This document shows positions 24,801-31,734 of a DNA stretch of 64,000 nt, piece by piece. Each line of letters opens with the position of its first letter. Within the stretch, counting starts at the first letter, position 1. This DNA is from Enchytraeus crypticus. Taxonomy: Eukaryota > Annelida > Clitellata > Enchytraeida > Enchytraeidae. The translations under genes and the position numbers were made by a program. The stretch is from assembly GCA_905160935.1 (NCBI GenBank), contig CAJHZI010000744.1, forward strand, positions 526,501-590,500. Direction: 5' to 3'. Below the pieces are notes generated by a model, which saw only the letters and a list, made by a program, of their open reading frames with translations, ran no database searches and had not been told where the DNA came from.

Positions 24801-25455
24801 AGAGAGAGAGACATTAAAACAGTATTGTTAATACAGTAGTAGGCCAACCACAATTTTCTGTAAACCCACTTCGCTACTAGCAATCACAAGTTGATCATCG
24901 GCAAATCAGGGCTGATAATAGAATGGAATAAATGATCAGTAATTGGTCTTTTTTAGAAGCAAGGAGGCGATCAGGTGGAGGTTCGGGTAGTGGAGGGGCT
25001 GAAGCCGTCGATACCGGAGGTGAAGGACCACGAGGGTGAGGGCGACGCCGATCAGCCAGAGCTCTCGTCGGCCATGACTCATGCTGTGGACAGTGACGTC
25101 CTGGTGGAAGGAAAACTGGTGAGAGATGAACTGTTCGAAGGGGATGAGACCCCTCATGAGCAGGTAGGTCTGATGAAATAATCCGTACAAGCGCAGAACA
25201 CAAGATGATGCGTTAATTAATACAAGAGTATAAATTTAATTATCTATCAATTAATTAAATATATGATTAGATTAGATTTTTAGTATTATATTTAGTTTAA
25301 ATTCTTTTGCTATGTTTGATTAGCACTTGCGATAAGTCTTATTTGAAAATTTGAAATGTTTTATGTCCGTCAAGTGACGTTCGACCAAACTGGTTCATAC
25401 AGTTGCAGCATAAGTTTTCTCTCTCTCTCTCTCTTTCTTTCTCTCTTTCTGATTT

Positions 25456-25500
<45 letters not shown>

Positions 25501-26178
25501 TAACAGTTAATACAACAACGCGCCATAGAAGAGAAATTCGGAGCTCCGTCACTTTACGCATTTTATATTCATAAGACTATTTGTTGTTATTTTCATATCA
25601 TTCTGCAGAATATCACTTTCTCTACTTTGCAGTATTTGTGCAATAAGTCTAAACTATGCTCGTTTGAGCATACATGTATACACAATTCGGGACTGTTGCC
25701 TACTGTTGTTCTGGAAAGAACTGTGGCTTAATTACCACAAGTATCATTACAAAAACCTAAAATATACTACCTATATATTCATCCGGCCACTCTTCAACCA
25801 AAACCCTAAATTCTCCTTCTAGACTAGACTTTAACCACAATTAGGCACAATCAAAATAAATTTACGCTCATATTAAAAGAAACTTTGAAAGAATTATGGA
25901 CACAGTAGGCTAATGACGGAACAAGGCTTGACTCTTCCAATACTAACGGCTTATAAAAAAAACCGCCAATGGAAACAAAACTAAAAGCCGGTAAAGCTAA
26001 TGTTAACGTCAGTTTCCTCACTCGAAAGAGATGTCAGTGACGGGCGAGCCAAGGATTTGAACCCCGCACATACTGATCCGTGGTCGAATATCTTATCGAC
26101 ATAGCCACTGGCTCCAGCCAATCAAAAAAATTGATAAAATTGACAAAATTTTCCAAATCAAATTGACATTATTGACAT

Positions 26179-26241
<63 letters not shown>

Positions 26242-26293
26242 AATGTCAATTTGATTTGGAAAATTTTGTCTTCTAGTATGCTACTGAATATAC

Positions 26294-26390
<97 letters not shown>

Positions 26391-26943
26391 AGTAAACATA
26401 TACACTTGTATACATATATACAAGTAAATATACTCATGAAGGGCCTACATTTTTTCCAGTAATCTTTAATATTTTCTCATCTAACAGCCTGCAGCAGCTC
26501 ATGACGAGGCAGAAAGGGACGTGCTGGTGGAAGGGGATATTGTTCCCGACGAACTGTTTGATGAAGACGTACACGACAACGTCGAGCACGCACAAGATCA
26601 TCACGTTCATGATAGCATCCAGCACGATGAAACGACAGTGGAGGGAGAGGGAGTGGACGACGAGAGATTTGATGATGATGAGGCCCATGGCAGTGATCCT
26701 AATCAGCATGGTGCTAAAGATCATCATGAACAACATAGCGCTGAAGACCATCATGAACAACACGGTGCTGAAGATCATCACGAACAGCATGGGGAAGGTC
26801 ATCATGAACAGCATGGGGAAGGTCATCATGAACAGCACGGTCCTGAAAATCATCATGGACAGCATGAGGAGCAGGATCGAAACGATAATCATGGCCGTCA
26901 GGTGATAGAAGATGACGAAGATGAACCCGCAGTTATGATGTGA
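9619..26943 (+). CDS. DNAI2: Axonemal dynein intermediate chain 2, 14 exons
   Basis: Joined exons: 9619-9813, 12419-12580, 12810-12931, 13464-13606, 14672-14925, 15822-15944, 16652-16834, 17664-17707, 21640-21763, 22686-22832, 23661-23756, 23969-24082, 24957-25163, 26488-26943. They splice in frame to 789 residues. The N-terminus ([21 protein letters not shown]), [11 protein letters not shown] near residue 85, [13 protein letters not shown]-like [22 protein letters not shown] and CDEALTA match human DNAI2 block by block. WD-type strand ends are seen in [23 protein letters not shown] and VTAWDHMHK, so residues about 165-480 form the beta-propeller. In the family this intermediate chain pairs with DNAI1 at the base of the outer dynein arm and is needed for ciliary beating. 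The human protein is about 605 residues; the extra length here is a C-terminal Glu/His-rich extension. A tandem repeat ends just before the ATG. Confidence 0.95.
10075..10135 (+). mobile_element. LINE-D 3' end fragment
   Basis: Contains TACTGCTCGATGTTGTCATT, the family's 3' end. Lies in DNAI2 intron 1. Confidence 0.45.
10240..10379 (+). repeat. Dispersed repeat shared with 63310-63490
   Basis: Colinear similarity: GGCAAACAGGATTGTTTTCT, AGGAATGAC, TTAGTCGAAGCTGAGGAA and CCCAAGAATAATGGTATATC. The copy here runs straight into a LINE-A 3' end at 10380. The family is otherwise unidentified. Confidence 0.6.
10380..10490 (+). mobile_element. LINE-A 3' end with hairpin
   Basis: GATGATTTAAAGATCCACAA, GAGTGGAGGCGTTATATACC and the 3' hairpin CTGCCAGTAGGCA, ending in GAGAGAGAG. 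Heavily truncated copy in DNAI2 intron 1. Confidence 0.7.
11735..11800 (-). mobile_element. LINE-D 3' end fragment
   Basis: Contains GTCCATGACAACATCGAGGA, the inverse of the family's 3' end. An ATT-rich simple repeat lies 150 bp upstream. DNAI2 intron 1. Confidence 0.45.
12212..12338 (-). mobile_element. SINE-1 copy (tRNA-derived)
   Basis: Minus-strand copy with the B box in GGGTTCAAATCCTGGGCTC and the conserved GTCAGTTTCCTCACTCGGAG inverse tail. DNAI2 intron 1, about 80 bp before exon 2. Confidence 0.8.
12419..12580 (+). CDS. DNAI2: DNAI2 exon 2 (residues 66-119)
   Basis: Acceptor TATGCAG|GTTAATAC, donor GAG|GTTACA. Encodes [19 protein letters not shown] and the conserved WPKDV motif. A SINE-1 copy sits about 80 bp upstream. 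Confidence 0.92.
12810..12931 (+). CDS. DNAI2: DNAI2 exon 3 (residues 120-160)
   Basis: Acceptor TTTCAG|GCGGCC, donor TTCAG|GTTGAG, phase 2. Contains [16 protein letters not shown], aligned with HCIKQNNAIDIYEEYF of the family. Confidence 0.93.
13262..13376 (+). mobile_element. SINE-4 copy with hairpin tail
   Basis: GGGATTAACTTGTTGATCTA, TGCTCTTATGGAGCGAGAAA, then the 3' hairpin CTGCCCCTTGGCAG, TGCACTGAAG and a GA-rich tail. DNAI2 intron 3, 90 bp before exon 4. Confidence 0.7.
13464..13606 (+). CDS. DNAI2: DNAI2 exon 4 (residues 160-208)
   Basis: Acceptor GCTTCAG|GGACCCC, donor GGACAG|GTGCGA. Encodes [11 protein letters not shown] and [16 protein letters not shown], the first WD unit. Confidence 0.93.
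13811..13920 (+). mobile_element. SINE-1 copy, degraded
   Basis: Degenerate but colinear: a B-box relic in AGTTCAAATTCAGTCTTCG, then CCAGTTAGCGATATGCCTTC and GAGTCAGGAAAC. DNAI2 intron 4. Confidence 0.45.
14030..14670. repeat. Minisatellite ending at the DNAI2 exon 5 acceptor
   Basis: Units of about 66 bp built from CTATTCTATGTGTATTCTATG-like segments (GCTGTGTGTATAATATACTG, CTATATGCTCTACACTATTC). The four central units are nearly identical. The last unit ends GCTGTGTGTATCAG, so the 3' splice site is itself the edge of a repeat unit. Long open frames through it are a by-product. Confidence 0.9.
14672..14925 (+). CDS. DNAI2: DNAI2 exon 5 (residues 208-292)
   Basis: Acceptor GTATCAG|AGGAC lies at the very end of a large minisatellite. 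Donor GGACAG|GTGAGC, phase 0. Contains [20 protein letters not shown] and TFWDLRK, and ends STDGQ. Confidence 0.94.
15822..15944 (+). CDS. DNAI2: DNAI2 exon 6 (residues 293-333)
   Basis: Acceptor TATTCAG|GGACTG, donor CTATC|GTACGT, phase 0. Encodes [18 protein letters not shown] and LSLDFDSTI. Confidence 0.92.
16652..16834 (+). CDS. DNAI2: DNAI2 exon 7 (residues 334-394)
   Basis: Acceptor TGTGTAG|CCGACG, donor CAAG|GTAGAG. Encodes [20 protein letters not shown] and [10 protein letters not shown]. The donor could also be 6 bases earlier (GGAAG|GTCAAG), but the chosen one gives WKVKIWSED. Confidence 0.92.
16868..17008 (+). mobile_element. SINE-1 copy (tRNA-derived)
   Basis: GGAGCCAGTGGTGAGGTTGG, AGATCAGTATGTGCGGGGTT and TTCGAGTGAGGAAACTGACG. 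The B box is mutated. DNAI2 intron 7, 34 bp after the exon 7 donor. Confidence 0.75.
17664..17707 (+). CDS. DNAI2: DNAI2 exon 8 (44-bp exon)
   Basis: Acceptor CTGCAG|ATTTGG, donor TCCTG|GTTAGC. Encodes [14 protein letters not shown], the IWSED strand of the propeller. Chosen because only this donor keeps frame into the next exon. Confidence 0.88.
17790..17853 (+). mobile_element. LINE-A 3' end fragment
   Basis: ATATACCATGGACATGCC, ATTAGGCAGTACCCTGGAGA. The hairpin is partly decayed and the AG tail is lost. DNAI2 intron 8. Confidence 0.5.
18060..18228. repeat. Degenerate AGCTGT-rich tandem repeat
   Basis: Irregular reiterations of AAAGCTGTAAGAGCT and AAAGCTGTAGCTGTCAGAGC directly left of the hAT-like element that starts at 18233. 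Confidence 0.7.
19000..19949 (+). pseudogene. LINE-B reverse transcriptase C-terminal part
   Basis: Two adjacent frames (to 19306, then 19313-19699) form one product broken near SMLHPL. Motifs [47 protein letters not shown] and FLFKNW are typical of the thumb and C-terminus of CR1/Jockey-clade reverse transcriptases. The 3' untranslated part carries a small hairpin GAGCAATGCTC, then AATAAA and a (CT)n tail at 19930-19949. One frameshift or stop separates the halves. Confidence 0.8.
20200..20600 (+). pseudogene. LINE-D ORF2 C-terminus and 3' end
   Basis: In the plus sense, codons read RSGIL(F)-like, then [21 protein letters not shown] in interrupted frames, followed by the 3' end with AATAGTGCTCGATGTTGTCG. 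Matches the inverse of 41255-41700. Inside the hAT-like element. Confidence 0.6.
21228..21347. repeat. Imperfect palindrome, arms of about 57 bp
   Basis: The left arm (AATCTGTGAAATACTACACTG and onward, through GCTAGGAGC) is complementary to the right arm (GCTCCTAGCTGTTACAG through TTTCACAGATT) around the centre CTAGGC. Could fold as a long hairpin; likely a foldback element or two opposed repeat ends. DNAI2 intron 8. Confidence 0.75.
21351..21512 (+). repeat. GAT-tailed dispersed repeat
   Basis: Begins CGCCTAGGCTCCAGAAATTG and continues TCTCAAATAGGGGATTG, GTAGGACAGAGAGGATTTGA, ending in GATGATGATGG. Lies 127 bp before DNAI2 exon 9. Confidence 0.65.
21640..21763 (+). CDS. DNAI2: DNAI2 exon 9 (residues 409-450)
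   Basis: Acceptor AGCCTAG|CTACC rather than the nearer-consensus TCAG 5 bases before, because only this restores frame. Encodes [19 protein letters not shown] and [15 protein letters not shown]. The intron upstream is the longest in the gene (3.9 kb) and contains a 2.95-kb hAT-like element. Confidence 0.9.
22400..22690 (+). repeat. Array of partial copies of the exon 10 3' splice site
   Basis: Three units upstream of DNAI2 exon 10 carry TAG plus ATTTGTGACGAGGCGCTGAC-like sequence, starting at 22425, 22492 and 22558. The true exon starts at 22686. Spacing is 67, 66 and 128 bp, i.e. a unit of about 65 bp. Each unit also has ACTTAACTGACTGATTGA-like intron sequence. The copies lead to a stop soon after the duplicated bases. 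Confidence 0.88.
22686..22832 (+). CDS. DNAI2: DNAI2 exon 10 (residues 451-499)
   Basis: Acceptor GATTAG|ATTTGTGACG, donor GCTATG|GTTTGA. Encodes [20 protein letters not shown] and [14 protein letters not shown]. Three upstream copies of the acceptor and the exon's first bases exist in a tandem array. Confidence 0.93.
22970..23100 (-). mobile_element. SINE-2 copy
   Basis: Minus-strand copy: TTAGGCAATTTAGTCCATTT, GTGAATGTCTGAGATTTTAC, GAATTCAATTCACCTCAGGA. The B box is altered. DNAI2 intron 10. Confidence 0.65.
23310..23615. repeat. 18-bp minisatellite in DNAI2 intron 10
   Basis: Tandem 18-bp (and 9-bp sub-) units of GTCGTTGTCAGGGTCGTTGT type. All frames stay open across it on both strands; on the minus strand it reads as [12 protein letters not shown] repeats. 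Lies 45 bp before exon 11. Confidence 0.85.
23661..23756 (+). CDS. DNAI2: DNAI2 exon 11 (residues 500-531)
   Basis: Acceptor GTTTAG|AACGTA, donor TCAGCG|GTAAGT. A charged helix-forming segment, [20 protein letters not shown], aligned with the family's FERETRREKILEARHREM. Confidence 0.92.
23969..24082 (+). CDS. DNAI2: DNAI2 exon 12 (residues 532-569)
   Basis: Acceptor ATGGCAG|GGAGATG, donor AAGCCA|GTGAGT. Acidic and helical, with [18 protein letters not shown]. The bases just upstream include GTGCTCGATGTTGT, identical to part of the LINE-D 3' end. Confidence 0.88.
24128..24600 (-). pseudogene. LINE-A ORF2 C-terminal relic
   Basis: Minus strand: [15 protein letters not shown], then after frame breaks [39 protein letters not shown] and NWMGYVL. 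Characteristic of the region after the reverse transcriptase domain in this LINE type. DNAI2 intron 12. Confidence 0.75.
24650..24812 (+). mobile_element. LINE-A 3' end with hairpin and AG tail
   Basis: Codons for [20 protein letters not shown] and [15 protein letters not shown], stop, then CTGCCAGTAAGCAG, TGCACTAAG and (AG)n. DNAI2 intron 12; opposite in orientation to the neighbouring 24128-24600 piece. Confidence 0.78.
24957..25163 (+). CDS. DNAI2: DNAI2 exon 13 (residues 570-638)
   Basis: Acceptor TTTTAG|AAGCAAGG, donor GAGCAG|GTAGGT. Acidic; carries [18 protein letters not shown], a motif repeated in exon 14. In frame on both sides. Confidence 0.85.
25418..25501. repeat. (CT)n microsatellite
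   Basis: CT-rich run with TTT interruptions. DNAI2 intron 13. Confidence 0.9.
25990..26120 (-). mobile_element. SINE-1 copy
   Basis: Minus strand; contains GGGCGAGCCAAGGATTTGAA (B box inverse), CACATACTGATCCGTGGTCG and GCCACTGGCTCCAGCC. DNAI2 intron 13. Confidence 0.8.
26142..26270. repeat. Perfect 30-bp inverted repeat around a (TA)n core
   Basis: The left arm at 26142-26171 is the exact reverse complement of 26241-26270 (key bases: left starts GACAAAATTTTCC, right ends GGAAAATTTTGTC). The arms enclose about 69 bp, mostly TA dinucleotides. A second (TA)n tract follows at about 26298-26390. Cruciform-prone; DNAI2 intron 13. Confidence 0.88.
26298..26390. repeat. (TA)n microsatellite
   Basis: TA dinucleotides broken by CATG near 26336. 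Lies about 100 bp before the last DNAI2 exon. Confidence 0.9.
26488..26943 (+). CDS. DNAI2: DNAI2 exon 14, terminal Glu/His repeat region
   Basis: Acceptor CTAACAG|CCTGCAG; stop TGA at 26941-26943. Begins with [17 protein letters not shown], a second copy of the exon 13 motif, then Asp/His/Glu-rich sequence with repeats of the type HHEQHGAED and HHEQHGEG, and ends [10 protein letters not shown]. The acidic end is general in DNAI2; the histidine repeats are not in the human protein as I know it. A possible internal donor (CGTCAG|GTGATA at 26901) could link to the candidate exon at 27564. Confidence 0.85.
   Translation, partial: PAAAHDEAERDVLVEGDIVPDELFDEDVHDNVEHAQDHHVHDSIQHDETTVEGEGVDDERFDDDEAHGSDPNQHGAKDHHEQHSAEDHHEQHGAEDHHEQHGEGHHEQHGEGHHEQHGPENHHGQHEEQDRNDNHGRQVIEDDEDEPAVMM
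26700..26870 (+). repeat. DNAI2: Coding minisatellite in DNAI2 exon 14
   Basis: Units of 27-30 bp built on CATCATGAACAACA(T/C)GG encode HHEQHG-type repeats. Frame is preserved. Confidence 0.8.
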
Positions 26944-27374
26944 TAGTTCACGATTACAGACTAAATTATTCTGCAGAATACTGACATGTTTCTCTCGTTA
27001 GGAGTTCATGCAAAAAGTCTGACATGACCCTGTTCTTTAGTTCGTTTGTAATACTATGATGATGAATAACTAATAGTTTTATAAACTCATCAGTTTATAC
27101 ACTAATTAAAATCTGAAGTTACTAGTTTTATTTTACTAATTGTTAACTGATGACTACTTAATTGGACACAAGTTAACTGGCCATGTGTTAATTGTCCACG
27201 AAGACTGGTTAAGTTTTATTGGACGCAAGCTAATTGGTCTAGTGCTAATTGGCCATGTGATGTTTGGGCTTCCTAATTTAAATGGTATCCTGGCCTAATT
27301 TATATGAATCCAAGTGAGCGGCTGGATGGTTGTTTGGGCTGGGTGGTCGTTTTGGTTGAGTTGCTCTGCGAACA

Positions 27375-27470
27375 GCAAAGTTACAAGATGTGTTATACAT
27401 CTTATAACATAAGATGTTATAAGATGTGTTATACATCTTATAATATCTTATGTTATAAGATGTCCAGATG
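27375..27470. repeat. Overlapping palindromes (TTATAACATAAG cluster)
   Basis: GATGTGTTATACATCTTATA occurs twice in 50 bp, interleaved with CATAAGATGTTATAAGATG and its inverse. Dense self-complementarity downstream of DNAI2. Confidence 0.75.
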
Positions 27471-27545
27471 CGCTAAGGTCCAAGTTAAGAGTCTTATAAC
27501 TTTTCTCTTCACTACCATAAGCTAAGTACATTTAATCTCTACAAG

Positions 27546-27602
27546 CCCAGACAACTGCTACAGCTGGCCGAGTTCGACAATGAAATGAATATCATGCTGT
27601 AG
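27546..27602 (+). CDS. Candidate alternative last exon (unproven)
   Basis: A short frame PRQLLQLAEFDNEMNIML ends at TAG 27600. An acceptor-like CTACAG precedes CTGGCC at 27564, and phase 0 would match a donor at 26901 inside DNAI2 exon 14. It could be an alternative DNAI2 end, the end of another small gene, or chance. AATAAA at 27660-27665 lies 58 bp downstream. Confidence 0.25.
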   Translation, partial: PRQLLQLAEFDNEMNIML

Positions 27603-27659
27603 AGAAAAGTAGCGTTTACACTGTAAATGTAGCTATTAGTGCAAGATTTTAAACAGAAT

Positions 27660-27665
27660 AATAAA
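27660..27665 (+). terminator. Possible polyadenylation signal downstream of DNAI2
   Basis: AATAAA about 717 bases after the DNAI2 stop. Not unique in AT-rich sequence, so tentative. Confidence 0.3.
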
Positions 27666-27894
27666 ATGAGTTTTCAAACGGTATTCATTGTTTGCGGTAA
27701 AAGTGATAACTTATGCTGCTTGTCTAAAAAGTTCTGAAACATTAATATACATGTAGAATCACTTAAAGGAACTTCGCGATCATCTGTAGGATTCAAACAC
27801 TCGATACTAATTTCCATCAAAGGTTGTGACCTTTAGCTACATGTATAATTAGCGTAATCAGTGTAGTAAAAGCTTCTGTACGTGTGCGAATGAG

Positions 27895-28515
27895 TCCACT
27901 GTCCAATTATTTTAATTCTAACGCTATCTTTAAAAAGTGTCCAATTATTCTAATTCCAATACAACCTCTACAATGGTGATCAGTTATTCTAATTCCTATG
28001 CTACCTCTAAAAAGTAAACACGCATTTTAGTGAATAATCAACTATGTTGATATCTATCACTTTTAATTAAAACCACATGTTTAATCCGTTAGGCAATTTA
28101 GACCATTTTCTGTATAATCAGTCCAGTGAATGTGCGAAATTTTATTCTCAGATCAGCGCGGCCGGGATTCGAACCCACGACGGTTCAATTCACCTCAGGA
28201 TTTGTCATCTAAAATTTCATGACATTACCCTACGCTATTTAGACCTTCTAAATAGCGTAGTGTCTACCGAAGTGTCCAGTTATTTCAATTGATTGTAACT
28301 CTATCTCTACGAAAGTGTTCCGTTATTCTAGTTCTAATGCTATCTCTACAAAAGTGTTCAGTTATTCTAATTCTAATACTGTTATCTCTACAAAAGTATT
28401 CTAATTTTAATGCTATCTCTACAAAAGTGTTCAGTTATTCTAATTCTAATGCTATCTCTAATGCTATCTCTAAAAGTGTCCAGTTATTCAAATTCTAACG
28501 CTACCTCAACAAAGT
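27895..28515. repeat. Minisatellite interrupted by a SINE-2
   Basis: Units of about 39 bp of the form AAAGTGTTCAGTTATTCTAA plus TTCTAATGCTATCTCTAC occur at 27895-28020 and 28263-28515. The SINE-2 at 28026-28262 separates the two halves. A further relic follows the SINE-1 near 28750. Confidence 0.8.
28026..28262 (-). mobile_element. SINE-2 copy, near full length
   Basis: Minus strand; includes ATCAACTATGTTGATATCTA, TTAGGCAATTTAGACCATTT, a B box in GGGATTCGAACCCACGACGG, and the head with CATGACATTACCCTACGCTA. Confidence 0.8.
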
Positions 28516-28607
28516 GTCCAGTTGTTGTACTCCTAATTAGAACAACTATCCTAATAGGCTAATCCAAATCCAAATCAATATCTTACACCTAATTAGAACT
28601 GACTTCA

Positions 28608-28738
28608 GCCAGTGGCGATGGCGGTAGGATATTCGATCGCGTATCAGTATGTGCGGGGTTCAAATCCTGGGCTCACCCGTCACTGACATCGCTTTCGAGT
28701 GAGGAAACTGACGTTAACATTGGCTTTACCAGCGTATA
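28608..28738 (+). mobile_element. SINE-1 copy
   Basis: CAGCCAGTGGCGATGGCGGT, GCGGGGTTCAAATCCTGGGC and GAGTGAGGAAACTGACGTTA. Well preserved A and B boxes. Confidence 0.85.
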
Positions 28739-29612
28739 AATTTTAATTTAATGCTACCTTTACAGAGGTTTTCAGTGTCCTTTCGTCTTATTCCAATTGT
28801 TAAAAAAATTGAACATTAATTACCTATAACCACAGGACTTGAAACCTGCACCTCGTATTAACCACTAAAATTTCAAAAATGCTCTAACCTGAACCGTTCA
28901 ATTCGATGTCTTGATCAACTTAGCTTATTTATCCATTTAGTCCTTTCAGTTTTATCATAACACTTCTTTTGTTGAACAAATACATTAAATTATGACTGAT
29001 AATGTTCGCAAGCTTTTTCCCTCTCTCCCTCTCCCGCCTGTTTCTAACTTTATGTTTAACCAAATATCACGTTCGTTAAGGGTACATAAAATTATCAACT
29101 ACTACTTCTGAACTACTCCACAATATACTTATATACTCATAAATTTTTAAACCGCTCCCGCATTTCTAAACTATCCCAGCCTGTTTTCACGCTCACTAAA
29201 ATCATCCAAAGATAAATCAGTTAAATCCCATTAGAAAGGATATTTATGTCAGTACAAATTTCACATTAAGAAAATAAACTAGCAAATTTTTTGAAATTAA
29301 ACCGATTATCGCAGATATAATTCCTTTAAAAATTTGATGCAAAATGTCTGTAAATGTAAATAGTAACTTGACAGTTCACCGATTTGATTAGCACTAACAA
29401 CACGGACAATTTGAAAATAGTTTACAAAGTAGAGAAATTAATTTCACTATCGACGAAAGTCAGCATTTGCTTCCTTACTAATTTCTGGCAATATTGCAAA
29501 TGAAGAGAAAATAAAAACCGTAGCAGCTAAATCATTTCAATAGTGGCACATCAGTCCCTCATATTAACGTTCATAAATAATTAATTTAACAAAAACTATT
29601 GATATATAACAA

Positions 29613-30267
29613 CAGTGATGTATAGTAACGAAGTAAAAATACTTTGTTACAAGTAAAAAGTACTCAACCGATACTTTTACTTGTAACGAAGTACCCAATT
29701 TGCCTGAGTACTTTTTACTTGTAACGAAGTAATTTTTGTAGTACTTTTACTTTTACTTCACATCCGTGCAAGTAAAAAAGTCGCGTTACATTTGAAAAAC
29801 TAAGGATATGTCACTCGCCAAATATTTATATTTTATTTTACTTTAGCAATAAATTGTGCTGGAGCAGTGATACATGAATAATCGACGGGATTATTTTATT
29901 GATTTATGGATTGATTTTTTAAATTTTTTATTCTAGAGAAGCATGTGCATGTGTATCGAACATTGTTTTAGTTCAGAAACTTTAGACCTGAACTTTAATT
30001 TTCATTAGCCTTTATTCTTCAGTTTCACTTTTAATTAGAATTAAATGAAGTAATTTGAACTAATTTGAGAACGTTTAAAACGATTCGATCAATGTGTATA
30101 TTTTTTCTTTAAAAAATACGAGTACTTTTACTTTTTACTTAAAAGTACTACTTTTTGTCGAGTACTTTTACTTTTTACTGAAGTAAAATTCTGATTAAGT
30201 ACTTTTACTTTCACTAACCATTTACTTTTACTTTTAAGTAGTCTGCCGAGTACTTTTTACAACACTG
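29613..30267. mobile_element. hAT-type MITE (Tol2-like ends), perfect 8-bp duplication
   Basis: The left end CAGTGATGTATAGTAACGAA and the right end (inverse of CAGTGTTGTAAAAAGTACTC) are rich in AAGTAAAAGTACTT motifs like those at the ends of Tol2/hAT elements. Flanked on both sides by TATAACAA (29605-29612 and 30268-30275). 655 bp, no coding capacity. Between DNAI2 and MBOAT7. Confidence 0.88.
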
Positions 30268-30689
30268 TATAACAAACAATACAGCAAAAGAATATATATC
30301 TCTATATTTTATTTCAATTGCAATTATTTCCTGCACACCACCTCCTACAGTTACAGTAATAAAAGTAATCAAAAAGTAATCAACAACTGCATCTTAAAAA
30401 TGTATAATGGATAGACAGGTGATTAGAATGGACATGGGACATTTTGCGCAGGTCTATTGCTCGTTTTAATAACAAGAAGAGATTATACGACGTGAAGCAT
30501 ACACGTAACATCTCCAAACTGTTGAACTGACAGGAGCCTAAGCTACAAATATGTAAAATATATACCAGTCAAAGTAAAACAGTAGAAATATTGTCACCAT
30601 GTACTATTATTAGCTAAACACATTTTATAGATAACAATTCACATTTAAAGGGTCCTGTGGCATAGATATTCCATTAATTGTCATGAAAC

Positions 30690-31025
30690 ATATTTCTTCA
30701 ATGTCCAGGTAAAGATATAATCATCTAACGTTCACTCAAAAGATGTAATTGTCCAGTGTCCTTACGTATATAATCACCTAATGTCCATGCAAAAAACGTA
30801 TATACTTAGCTAATGTTCACGCAACATACACGTATAATCTTCATCTTTGTCCATGAACAGATATAATCATTTAATGTCCAAGCAATAGGCAATGCCCATA
30901 ATCTAGAAAATAATAAAATGATATTCTAATGTTCATTAACAAATATAATCTCTAAAGTCCATGAAACTGATAAAAATCTCTTATGATCATGCAAAGAGCA
31001 TAATCCTCAAATGTCTAGGCATCAG
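30690..31025. repeat. Degenerate repeat downstream of MBOAT7
   Basis: About ten diverged units of ATATAATCATCTAATGTCCA type, roughly 35 bp apart. Just 3' of the MBOAT7 stop (minus strand), so it may lie in its 3' UTR. Positions 31026-31734 hold no other recognised feature. Confidence 0.6.
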
Positions 31026-31734
31026 AAATTAATAATGTAATTCTGAAAACTTAAAATGAGATCGGTAAAGATAATTATAGCTATAAGTTATTATTATCAT
31101 ACAATAACGCTTTGATCAAAGCTTAACTCTAGGAAAATGACATAAATTGTACAAAATTAAGCACGAGTACCTAATGATAGCATGATTTACTGTAAATATT
31201 GACACACATCCAACTCTTCAAATCATTTTGAGTAACAAAGAATAAGTAAAATATTTTGTCAAATACAACAAAAAATTAAGAAAAGCAAATGTCCTTTAAG
31301 GCATTATTTGTAGCATAAACACCTAATTGGTCAAAGGTGTGCTCCTTAAAGAGATTGACAACAGACAACGAGCAGGAATATAAAGCCTAGGCCTGTCAAC
31401 TGAGAGAGTACTAGAGAGACTTTTAGTAGCTTTTAACCAGAGAAAATTAATTCGCATAAAATAAATCCAGTTATATTCGATAAAAATTGGATCCTTAAGA
31501 GGCTACATAATGTTTTATATGTAGCATACCCATCTACACATAAAATTGTACATTTTCAGTTAATAAATTATAAATTATAAATATGTAAATAGTGAGAAAA
31601 TAATCAGTTCATTATACTATTTTTCTTCCATCGAGGTTAAGAAGTACACGAGCAAAAATTATACTAACAAAAATTAAAACAGCTAATTCATTTCATTACA
31701 CAAAGCAAAAACAAATAATACTGATACGTCCACT

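Noticed and set aside
26434-26905. Antisense and frame-shifted frames across the DNAI2 last exon (methionine/leucine-rich)
   Set aside because: Shadows of the HHEQHG-coding repeat; only the in-frame reading joins to exon 13.
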